From positions 62,001 through 126,000 of the forward strand of contig CAVSDJ010000010.1 of the NCBI GenBank assembly GCA_963726785.1: 64,000 nt of DNA, in the 5' to 3' direction. Of this stretch, positions 27,001 through 34,771 are shown piece after piece; within the stretch, counting starts at the first letter, position 1, and every line of letters begins with the position of its first letter. The notes beneath the pieces are model-generated. The model had not been told where the DNA came from and ran no database searches. It worked only from the letters and a program-made list of their open reading frames with translations. The stretch is from DATEKX01 sp963726785 (lineage in GTDB: Bacteria; Acidobacteriota; Blastocatellia; UBA7656). The position numbers and the translations under genes were made by a program.

Positions 27001-27005
27001 CTACC

Positions 27006-27539
27006 TCACGGTTCAATCAAACCGAAATTGCCGTCCGTGCGGTTGTAAAGCACGCCTACACGGTTCGACTCCGCATCGCGAAACACGATGAACAGATCAT
27101 CCGAATCAGTCAGCAACAGAGCCGCTTCTTCGGGCGTCATTGGTTTGACGCGATAGCGGCGCTCAGGAATTATGCGCTGAGCAGGGGGCGCAGCTTCTAT
27201 CACGCCGCCCGGCACGGGAGCCACTTCTTTAAGCGGTGACCGCTCGCGTTTTTTGGTCTTGTATTTATCTTTGACCCGCAGCGCTTGCTTTGCGACTTTT
27301 GCGGCGGCGGCTGTGACCGATTGCGAAATGTCGCTGTTTTCTCCCACTGCTGTGAAAACGTTGTCGCGCCAGTAGACCACGATCTCCGTGCGCTTGCGAT
27401 GCTTCTCGGAAGAGACCGTTACGTGCGCGCGCATCGGCGTCGAGTCAAGCACGAGGTCGAGCTTTTCAAGCTCTTTTCGCGCTAACTGTTCGACCGATGG
27501 GGTGATATCAATGTGGCGACCTGTGAACTCGAATTCCAT
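27006..27539 (-). CDS. hpf: Ribosome hibernation promoting factor, long form
   Basis: Residues 1-100 form the HPF/RaiA domain (MEFEFTGRHIDITPSVEQLA, AHVTVSSEKHRKRTEIVVYW). A Lys/Arg-rich linker and a C-terminal dimerisation domain (VKPMTPEEAALLLTDSDDLF to FGLIEP) follow. The 177-residue length is that of long HPF, which pairs 70S ribosomes into 100S dimers in stationary phase. It lies directly after rpoN, the common order, where sigma-54 or stress promoters often control it. Confidence 0.94.
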   Translation of the reverse strand: MEFEFTGRHIDITPSVEQLARKELEKLDLVLDSTPMRAHVTVSSEKHRKRTEIVVYWRDNVFTAVGENSDISQSVTAAAAKVAKQALRVKDKYKTKKRERSPLKEVAPVPGGVIEAAPPAQRIIPERRYRVKPMTPEEAALLLTDSDDLFIVFRDAESNRVGVLYNRTDGNFGLIEP

Positions 27540-27594
27540 TTACTCGTCTCCCTTGGTTGAGTTTACATGGCGCATTATTCGCTGCGCGAGGCGC

Positions 27595-27717
27595 GATTGC
27601 GGATTGCGGATTGCGGATTTGCCAATCTCCGCCAGGAATTCAAAGCCCGAATTGCGAATTCTTCAAAGGGTCCACGGCTTTTCAAATCCGCAATCCCAAA
27701 TCCGCAATCCGCAATCA
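27595..27717. repeat. Heptamer palindrome between rpoN and hpf
   Basis: Left arm 27595-27622: GATTGCG three times, then GATTTGC. The right arm, about 27683-27717 (CAAATCC, GCAATCC, CAAATCC, GCAATCC, GCAATCA), is its reverse complement. The element abuts the rpoN stop codon at 27719. The centre contains a smaller AATTCnnnnnnCGAATTGCG pattern. Confidence 0.93.
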
Positions 27718-27718
27718 A

Positions 27719-29278
27719 TTAAACTATGGCGCGGCGTTCGCGCGAGCCGGGTATTCGCATCTGGTCGCGATACTTGGCAACCGTGCGGCGGCTCATCTTT
27801 ACGCCCTCTCTGGCCAGGCGCTTGGCTATTTCATCATCAGTGATGGGGTGGTGGGGGTCTTCCGCTTCGATCATCTTCTTGATATGCAACTTCAGCACGC
27901 GCGTAGAAACATCTTCGCCGCTGTCGCTCTTCATGCCTTCGGTGAAGAACCTGCGCAACTCGTAAACGCCCTGCGGCGTGTTCACGTATTTGCGATTGAC
28001 CACGCGCGAAACAGTGCTTAAGTGCATGCCGATGTCTTCGGCCACATCCTTTAACATCATCGGCTTGAGGTGTTCGATGCCGTGATCGAGGAAGTCCTGC
28101 TGGCGTTCGACTATGGACTGGCAAACCCTGTAGATCGTCTGGCGGCGGTGCTCGATGTTTTTGAGCAGATCAACCGCAGAGCGGAATCGCTCTTTGATGT
28201 AATCGCGCGTCTCTTTCGACGAATCCTTCGACTCCATCATCTGGCGATAAGTGCGGTTTATCCGAAGATGAGGCATGCCCTCATCTTCAAATCGAATCAA
28301 ATAACCGTCGCCCACTTTATCAATCGTTACCTCAGGAACTACGGGCTGCGCTTCTTCCGACGAATACTTGCGACCCGGTTTCGGGTCGAGCTTCTTGATG
28401 ATCTCCATCTCTTCGAGCACCTGTTCAAGAGGCACGCCGAGCGTCTTTGCAAGCTCAGGCAGTTTGTGCGTCTGAAGGCTCTCGAAATGATCCTGCACCA
28501 TCCTGGCCGCAATACGGTCGCTGAAACCGTAGTAGTCGAGTTGAATCAAAAGCGATTCGCGCACGTCGCGCGCTGCGACTCCCACGGGGTCGAGTCGCTG
28601 AACTATGTAAAGAGCCTGCTCGACCGTCTCAACCGGCCACGGCCCCATAGCGGCTATCTCTTCGACCGTAGCGTCGAGAAAGCCCGTGTTCTCGTCCAGG
28701 TTTCCTATGATCGCTTCGCCAGCCGTGCGCACGTCGTAAGCTATCTCCGTCAGGTGAAGCTGCCAGATAAGCTGTTCATAAAGCGACTGGCGGCGCGTAA
28801 GCATATTCTCGAAAGAGACATCGTCTTTCGCTTCGTACTCGTGCGTCTTATAGCCGGGATCAAGATACTCTTCGAACGTCGAGCCGAAATCAATCTCCTG
28901 AAACGAATCTCGCTCTCGATCAGGCTCGACGTCCTGATCAATCGTTGAAGCTTCGGCTGCACTTGTCAACAGAGCGTTCCCATCATCCTGCGGCGTGAAT
29001 TCGGCTGCGGGCGGAGGCTCTTGGGCGGCCTCGCCCGGCTTGGTGTAATCGGCTGTCGTAGCGTCAATGGTTGCAATGTCGTCAGCGACTGAAGAACCCT
29101 CATCAGACCCCTCGCCCGGCGCTACTTCATCAAGCACGGGATTGGCGGCCAATTCAGTCATGACCATATCGGCGAGTTCGAGTTTGGTCATCGCCAATAG
29201 CTCGATTCGCTGCCGCATCTGCGGCGTCAATACCAGTCGCTGTGAAAGGCTCGTTGAGAGATGTGGCTTGACTGACAT
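27719..29278 (-). CDS. rpoN: RNA polymerase sigma-54 factor
   Basis: The 519 residues have the Gln/Leu-rich activator region I (QRLVLTPQMRQRIELLAMTK), an acidic region II of about 100 residues, core-binding blocks and the HTH (LKDVAEDIGMHLSTVSRVVN). The C-terminal RpoN box reads MSRRTVAKYRDQM, close to the consensus ARRTVAKYR. It recognises -24/-12 promoters and needs AAA activators, none of which is encoded in this window. Genes lptB upstream and hpf downstream give the classic order. Confidence 0.96.
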   Translation of the reverse strand: MSVKPHLSTSLSQRLVLTPQMRQRIELLAMTKLELADMVMTELAANPVLDEVAPGEGSDEGSSVADDIATIDATTADYTKPGEAAQEPPPAAEFTPQDDGNALLTSAAEASTIDQDVEPDRERDSFQEIDFGSTFEEYLDPGYKTHEYEAKDDVSFENMLTRRQSLYEQLIWQLHLTEIAYDVRTAGEAIIGNLDENTGFLDATVEEIAAMGPWPVETVEQALYIVQRLDPVGVAARDVRESLLIQLDYYGFSDRIAARMVQDHFESLQTHKLPELAKTLGVPLEQVLEEMEIIKKLDPKPGRKYSSEEAQPVVPEVTIDKVGDGYLIRFEDEGMPHLRINRTYRQMMESKDSSKETRDYIKERFRSAVDLLKNIEHRRQTIYRVCQSIVERQQDFLDHGIEHLKPMMLKDVAEDIGMHLSTVSRVVNRKYVNTPQGVYELRRFFTEGMKSDSGEDVSTRVLKLHIKKMIEAEDPHHPITDDEIAKRLAREGVKMSRRTVAKYRDQMRIPGSRERRAIV

Positions 29279-29341
29279 AATTCTTTCGGAAGGAAAAGGA
29301 AAAAAGCAAAAGGAAAATGATTTTACTTTCCCCTTTTTTCC

Positions 29342-30151
29342 TTACATCCTGAAATTCTCCCCCAGATAGACTCGTTTTACTTCTTCATCCCTTGTTAACT
29401 CACCAGGCGTCCCGGCGCGAAATATCTGCCCGTCATTGATTATATACGCTCTGTCCGTAATCGCCAGAGTCTCGCGAACATTATGATCTGTTATCAACAC
29501 CCCTATGCCGCGTTCTCTCAGCTTCTGCAAGATGCGTTGTATATCAATCACCGCAATCGGGTCAATGCCTGCAAACGGCTCGTCGAGCAGAATGAATCGC
29601 GGCTCGATCACCAGACACCGGGCGATCTCTGTTCGACGGCGCTCGCCGCCTGAAAGCTGATACGCTTTAGTGTGACGCACGTAAGCGATGTCGAGTTCGC
29701 TCAACAGCGATTCGAGGCGGTGCTCACGTTCGCGCCTCGTCAGTGTCAGCGTTTGCAGAATGAGCATTATGTTTTCTTCGACTGAGAGTTTGCGAAACAC
29801 ACTTGCTTCCTGCGGCAGATAGCTTATGCCGTTGCGAGCGCGCAAATACATCGGAAGCCGCGAAATATCCTTGGAATCCAGCAGTATTTTACCGCTGTCG
29901 GGTTTTTCAAGCCCGACTATCATGTAAAACGCAGTCGTCTTGCCCGCGCCGTTCGGACCCAGAAGCCCTACGATCTCGCCCTGCCGTATCTCTAGCGATA
30001 CGTTATTGACGACCACCCGTTTGCGATAAGACTTTCTCAGCCCGTGCGCGCCGAGCACGCTGGCTTCTTTGATAGTAGATTTCGTGTTTATGTCGTGGGA
30101 AGGTTGTTGGGCGTCAGGCGGCGACTCGATCAAGGAAACATCTTCTACCAT
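29342..30151 (-). CDS. lptB: LPS export ABC transporter ATP-binding protein
   Basis: After a 33-residue variable N-terminus comes an ABC ATPase with Walker A GPNGAGKTTAFYM (65-), the lptB-typical YLPQEASVFRKLSVEENIM, signature LSGGERRRTEIARCL, Walker B RFILLDEPFAGIDP and H-loop ITDHNVRETL. LptB powers extraction of lipopolysaccharide from the inner membrane with LptF/G. The gene for the LptC/LptA part lies 11 bases upstream, so the two are one operon; lptF/G are not in the window. Confidence 0.95.
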   Translation of the reverse strand: MVEDVSLIESPPDAQQPSHDINTKSTIKEASVLGAHGLRKSYRKRVVVNNVSLEIRQGEIVGLLGPNGAGKTTAFYMIVGLEKPDSGKILLDSKDISRLPMYLRARNGISYLPQEASVFRKLSVEENIMLILQTLTLTRREREHRLESLLSELDIAYVRHTKAYQLSGGERRRTEIARCLVIEPRFILLDEPFAGIDPIAVIDIQRILQKLRERGIGVLITDHNVRETLAITDRAYIINDGQIFRAGTPGELTRDEEVKRVYLGENFRM

Positions 30152-30162
30152 TTATTGCTTGG

Positions 30163-32670
30163 TCAATTCTCTTTTGATTTTGTCAAGCGATGAGTTGATT
30201 TAACTCGGCCCGTGCCCTGCTGATTTTCAACCAAAATCTTATCATCGCGTCTGTAGAAAGTCAATTGAGTGCCCATCGTAGCGCCCTTCTCAGAATCATC
30301 AACTCGCGCGGTTTTTCCGGTCAAGACTGCGCGGTCGTCGCTTGATGTATAAGCGAAATGATCGCCCGTGCCGCGCCTTCCGGGTTGCGTCAGCACGACG
30401 TTGCCTTCGGCATTCATGCGATCAACGTCGTTCGACTCTTTATGCAAGTACACGTCAACCGTCGAAGCCTCTATGCGGTCTGTGCCCTGTCGCGCTTTCA
30501 CGTTGCCGTCATAGTGAACCAACCGGTCAATGTCCGAATAATTCATCCGCTCTGCCGTTGCAAAACCCGGAACTACTTCGGGCTTGCTTTGCTTATCGGA
30601 CTTGTCTTGCTTATCGGGCTTGCCTTCGGTTGCGGTCTGTTTAACTTGGTAAAGCGCGCTCTCGACATTGCCGACGGCGACCATGCGTTTCTCTTTTTGA
30701 TAAAGCTCGATTCGATCAGCCTTAACGAAATTATCGTCCTGCCAGCCGCGCGCGTTGATTGTGTAGACGGCGATGCCGTCAGCGTTTCGCGCGTCCGCTC
30801 GTTCGGCTGTGATGAAGACTGGCGACTTCGTGTTCTTGAACGGAGTCGCGTCGCCTGTAGTTTCGCGACTGTAGTAAGTCGTGCGCACATCGCCGCGCGC
30901 ATGCGACTCGTCTTTCTGGCGGTCATAATCAATCTCGTCGGCCTGCGTGCGCGATTTCGCGTCCCACGCCTGCGGGCGCTTGCCTCTGAGATTGAGAATC
31001 TCTTTCTGGCCGTCGTAGATGGCTCGCTCGGCAACGCCGTTGCGGTCGCCTTCGTTGTATTTGAAATTGCCTTCCTGCGTGACGCGCTCAACGTCTTGAG
31101 AGTCGGCCAGAAAACTCGCGTCGAGGTGATCGCTGGTCGTTATGCGCGGAGGGTGTTCATCAGCTACCATCGCTTCGATTTCGACTTTGACTCCGCCGGT
31201 TGCGTTGAATGTCTTCACGCGATTGCCTTCGTCATAAAACAACGAGTTCATTTGAGGCGCGCGAATGGTTTTCTTATTAGCCCCCTTTTCCGCGCGAACA
31301 GGCGTGACGGTCATAACAGCGTTTTCGCTTGCTTCGGCAGACTTGACGTTTTTGCCGTCGGGGAAAAACTGCAACGAAACGTTATTAGCCGTAAGCTCCC
31401 GCTCCGTCGGGTTGATTCTATCGTTCGCAGGTTTTTGAGCGTGTATCTGAACAACAGCGTTGCCGGTCGCTTTGATCGTATCAACAAGGCTGCTGTCAGC
31501 GCCTGGGACGAACATCGCTTCGATGGTCGAAGCGCGCGCTTCACGCTTTGGTTCCGCTCCGAGCGATTGAGTGTACGCGCCGCCAATCGCTAGGGCGCGC
31601 TCAATCTGGTGCGTGTCGCCGAAGAAGAAATCCATGTCAGGCGATTTGATTTCTGCTTTGTCCGTTTGCTTGAGATAAGAGTTGCCGCGCGCTTCTATGC
31701 GCTCGATGTGATTGTCTGCGTCCGTGTAGCTGGTCATCTTATCAGCGCGCATCTCGTCAGCGCCTTGCGTAACTACGACGCTGCCGTCGAAGGTGACTCG
31801 ATGATCTTTCTTTTCCAGCAGCGCGGTCTGGCTGGTGATGTGTGTCGGCTTCTTTGAGGCAATCTGTGGCGCGCTTGATTTAGAGTCACTTGATTTAGAG
31901 CCGCCTTTTGCTTTTGGTTTGTTGCGTTCAGCAGGCCGAGGACTGGTTTGAGCTAATGCTTCTTGTCGCTGGCGTTCGAGCTTTCGCGCACGCTTGCGAG
32001 CCTTCTTTGCAGCCTTGCGTGCGGCCTTTTCCGCATCGGTTTCGTCGCTGCGTTTATTATGCTTCGGGCCGACAGCGTTCTTATCTTTGCTTTCAGGCTT
32101 GATAGTTACATCAACAGCTTTGAGCAGGTGCGCTCGCTCGTCCGTTGCTTCGATCAACAGGCCCGTGCAGCGACCAGAAAAATTGCGGCCCTCGAACTCG
32201 ACAGGCTTGTCCGTATCAATAGTGTTCTTGATGTGATCGTAATGAAGGTATTCGCTTTTGACGGTCAGTCCATCGGTCGTTTGTACGATGACGTTCGATA
32301 TGAACTCTGCGTCGAGCTTGTCCAAATCCGAAGGATCGCTGACCTTCGCGCGATCAGAGGTAACAACGTCGTGGCGATTGCTTTCCGCGCCGAAAGATTC
32401 AAGCTTGACATGTTCAAGCTCGTGCGTGCCATCTCCGTAAGTCTTGTCAACGCCAGCCGTCATGATGAAACGCACGCGGCCTTCGACTTCGTGAGCATAG
32501 CGCGTGTTGTTGAAGACGGCGACTATCGGCCCTTGCAACTTCGGGTCATGCCTGTAGTTTTCGACTCGCTTGTTGCGAATGACCAGATAGACTGCCAGCG
32601 CCGCCGCAATCGAAATGAACAGCCCCAGCGCCGCAACTCTACCTGCCGATAATAACTTAGTTCTTATCAT
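30163..32670 (-). CDS. LptC/LptA-type (OstA-repeat) LPS transport protein, large fusion
   Basis: The 835 residues begin with one membrane helix (VAALGLFISIAAALAVYLVI). An LptC-like domain (about 40-190) follows, then a very basic linker (residues about 200-275, AARKAAKKARKRARKLERQR), then several OstA/LptA-like blocks to the end (HRVTFDGSVVVTQGADEMRA, VEFEGRNF, VHYDGNVKARQGTDRIEAST). In enterobacteria LptC and LptA are separate proteins of about 190 residues each; here they appear joined and extended, possibly forming a longer periplasmic bridge. No ribosome site precedes the ATG, which is flush with a hairpin. Confidence 0.8.
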   Translation of the reverse strand: MIRTKLLSAGRVAALGLFISIAAALAVYLVIRNKRVENYRHDPKLQGPIVAVFNNTRYAHEVEGRVRFIMTAGVDKTYGDGTHELEHVKLESFGAESNRHDVVTSDRAKVSDPSDLDKLDAEFISNVIVQTTDGLTVKSEYLHYDHIKNTIDTDKPVEFEGRNFSGRCTGLLIEATDERAHLLKAVDVTIKPESKDKNAVGPKHNKRSDETDAEKAARKAAKKARKRARKLERQRQEALAQTSPRPAERNKPKAKGGSKSSDSKSSAPQIASKKPTHITSQTALLEKKDHRVTFDGSVVVTQGADEMRADKMTSYTDADNHIERIEARGNSYLKQTDKAEIKSPDMDFFFGDTHQIERALAIGGAYTQSLGAEPKREARASTIEAMFVPGADSSLVDTIKATGNAVVQIHAQKPANDRINPTERELTANNVSLQFFPDGKNVKSAEASENAVMTVTPVRAEKGANKKTIRAPQMNSLFYDEGNRVKTFNATGGVKVEIEAMVADEHPPRITTSDHLDASFLADSQDVERVTQEGNFKYNEGDRNGVAERAIYDGQKEILNLRGKRPQAWDAKSRTQADEIDYDRQKDESHARGDVRTTYYSRETTGDATPFKNTKSPVFITAERADARNADGIAVYTINARGWQDDNFVKADRIELYQKEKRMVAVGNVESALYQVKQTATEGKPDKQDKSDKQSKPEVVPGFATAERMNYSDIDRLVHYDGNVKARQGTDRIEASTVDVYLHKESNDVDRMNAEGNVVLTQPGRRGTGDHFAYTSSDDRAVLTGKTARVDDSEKGATMGTQLTFYRRDDKILVENQQGTGRVKSTHRLTKSKEN

Positions 32671-32707
32671 GAATCTTTGAGAGCGTGAAACAATCTCTCA
32701 AAGATTC
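32671..32707. repeat. Hairpin flush with the start codon of the lptC/lptA fusion
   Basis: GAATCTTTGAGAG (32671-32683) and CTCTCAAAGATTC (32695-32707) are perfect 13-base arms with an 11-base loop. On the minus strand the last paired base is directly followed by the ATG. Confidence 0.9.
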
Positions 32708-32832
32708 TTACACGTCAGCCGAGCAAGTGTCGAATAAGAATAATGAAAAGAATTGTCGTTATTCTATTGTGCAGTCCGAAGAGCGGCCTTCAGGCTGCTG
32801 GTCTTTTACGCGAAAAACCTGTTGCAGTCGAA

Positions 32833-34542
32833 TTATTCTATCCTCAAATCGCGCAGCGTGAGCTGCACCTGAGTATTATTGTTGTAGGTGTTTTCCGAGA
32901 GCGTGAAGGCGAGACTGACGCGGTCGCCCGGGAAGAGGTCGGCGGCGCGATGGCCTGCGCCCCACCAGACGCAATCGAGCCACCGGCTTGCTTGCTGAAC
33001 CCGAAACTTCAAATGTTTTTCTTTTAGCACGCGCGGGGGCGAGACCACTTGCGCGCCGTGCGCTTCAAAAACGGGTTGCGGGTTGCCCGGCCCGAACGGT
33101 TCAAGCCGTGTGATCTCTTCTACCGTTTCATGCGAAGCCAGCTTGAGCGGCAGATGATAGTCTGTTTGGATTATGGGAACGAGGTCTTCATCCGTCAGCA
33201 CGCTGCGCGCGTGTTTGTTGAGCCGCTCTCTCAACTCATCAATTTTATCCGCGCGCATTGCAAGCCCCGCCGCGTGCGAGTGGCCTCCGAATCGCTCGAA
33301 CAGATCGCTACAGCTTTCAAGCCCGTCGAGCAGGTGAAAAGCTTGAATCGAGCGCCCGCTGCCGTGACCTACGCCGTTTTCGATTGAAATAATTATGGCC
33401 GGGCGATAGAGATGATCTACAACTTTCGACGCGACGATACCTATCACCCCGCGATGCCATCCTTCGCCTGCGATTACGGCGATGTGCGAATCTCGCAGCC
33501 CCGTGTCGCCTTCGATCTTCGACATTACCTGCTGGAGTATGTCGGCTTCTATCAGTTGCCGCGCCGAGTTCTGTTCGTTCATCACAACTGCGAGCCGCAT
33601 GGCCGTTTCAAGGTCGGGCGCGTCGAACAGATCAACCGCAGCGCTTGCGCCTGCCATCCTTCCCACGGCGTTTATGCGCGGGCCTATGCGAAAGCCGACA
33701 TCAAAGCACGACACGGTTTTGCCCCCTATGCCTGCGACTTCCAGCAGCGCGCGCAGTCCGTGATTATTCGGCTGCTTCAAACCTGCCAGGCCGTACTTGG
33801 CAATGACTCGATTCTCGCCCACAAGCGGAACGATGTCCGCGATTGTGCCGATGGCTGCGATCTTGATGAATGATTCGGTCAGTCGTTCGTGGCCTGATTC
33901 AGCAAGCAGCGCCTGCGCGAGTTTGAAAGCGACTCCGCATCCCGCAAGGTTCTTGTTCGGGTACTGACAATCGGGCCGCTTGGGATTGAGCACGGCGTTT
34001 GCGCGCGGCAATCCTTCTTCAGGAAGATGATGATCCGTGATGATGATGTCGAGTCCGAGCGAGCGCGCGTGTTCGACCACCTGTTGCGCGCGAATGCCTG
34101 TATCTACGCTGATGATAAGATGGTAGCCGCTGTCTTTTGCCATCTGCATCGCGTCGTCGCGCAAGCCATATCCGTCTTTCAATCTTTCGGGGATGTAGTA
34201 AGAGACATCGGCTCCGATAATCGAGAGAGCTTTTTTCAGGATGACGGTCGAAGTCGTCCCATCAACATCGTAATCGCCATAGATGAGAATCTTCTCTTTC
34301 AACTCGATTGCGCGCATTATGCGCGTGACTGCTTCTCGCATATCGCGCATCAAGAACGGGTCGTGCAGGTAAGTGATTGATGGGTTAAGAAATCTATCAG
34401 CGGCTTCGGAGTCGGTAATACCCCGATTGACGAGCATCGTCGCAATGAGTTCCGAAAGGCGCAATTCGCGCGCGAGCCTCGCTACGATTGCCCCGTCGCA
34501 TCGAGTTTGAATCCATTTTTTGTTGGGGAACCTAGCAGGCAT
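32833..34542 (-). CDS. recJ: Single-stranded-DNA-specific exonuclease RecJ
   Basis: The 569 residues carry the DHH phosphoesterase motifs: LIYGDYDVDGTTSTVIL (motif I), VDTGIRA (motif II), IITDHHLPEEGLPRANAVLN (DHH, motif III) and GCGVAFKLAQALL (motif IV). The C-terminal DHHA1 part has GVGHGSGRSI and FGGHSHAAG. An OB-like end follows. RecJ degrades single-stranded DNA 5'-3' in recombination and repair. Length fits the family. The start has only a weak ribosome site. Confidence 0.96.
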   Translation of the reverse strand: MPARFPNKKWIQTRCDGAIVARLARELRLSELIATMLVNRGITDSEAADRFLNPSITYLHDPFLMRDMREAVTRIMRAIELKEKILIYGDYDVDGTTSTVILKKALSIIGADVSYYIPERLKDGYGLRDDAMQMAKDSGYHLIISVDTGIRAQQVVEHARSLGLDIIITDHHLPEEGLPRANAVLNPKRPDCQYPNKNLAGCGVAFKLAQALLAESGHERLTESFIKIAAIGTIADIVPLVGENRVIAKYGLAGLKQPNNHGLRALLEVAGIGGKTVSCFDVGFRIGPRINAVGRMAGASAAVDLFDAPDLETAMRLAVVMNEQNSARQLIEADILQQVMSKIEGDTGLRDSHIAVIAGEGWHRGVIGIVASKVVDHLYRPAIIISIENGVGHGSGRSIQAFHLLDGLESCSDLFERFGGHSHAAGLAMRADKIDELRERLNKHARSVLTDEDLVPIIQTDYHLPLKLASHETVEEITRLEPFGPGNPQPVFEAHGAQVVSPPRVLKEKHLKFRVQQASRWLDCVWWGAGHRAADLFPGDRVSLAFTLSENTYNNNTQVQLTLRDLRIE

Positions 34543-34638
34543 TTAGAGCCTGATAGTAACACGAGAAAGGTTGAGGATGAAATGACGCGTAGATGCTGAG
34601 AAAATGACGGCCATTAAGCTGTCTGAAAAAGAAGCCAA

Positions 34639-34757
34639 TTCACCGCAGAGGCGCAGAGGACGCAGAGATTACGCAGAGAAATTTTCAACCTCTGCGCCGC
34701 CTCTGCGTCCGCCGCGTGCGAAGCACATCATCGGCCATCCTGCGCCTCTGCGGTGAA
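34639..34757. repeat. CACCGCAGAGGCGCAGAG dispersed repeat palindrome (copy 2)
   Basis: The left arm is built of GCAGAG units at spacings of 8, 9 and 11 bases (34639-34680). The right arm ends GCGCCTCTGCGGTGAA (34742-34757). The left arm is nearly identical over about 40 bases to the copy at 62.4 kb. Confidence 0.92.
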
Positions 34758-34771
34758 CTCTCTTTTTTAAT

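Noticed and set aside
25913..27717. CRISPR array made from the short tandem units
   Set aside because: Units are 7 bases with no spacers and the arms are inverted; no cas genes in the window.
28070..28948. Plus-strand open frame of 292 codons opposite rpoN
   Set aside because: Shadow of the sigma-54 gene; no start signal or domain.
30358..31593. Plus-strand open frame of 411 codons opposite the LptC/LptA fusion
   Set aside because: The opposite strand carries OstA-like repeats; the plus-strand product shows no domain and an unnatural Val/Arg/Phe composition.
32743..33027. 94-codon plus-strand frame after the LptC hairpin
   Set aside because: Mostly antisense to the recJ 3' end, with no ribosome site or recognisable product.
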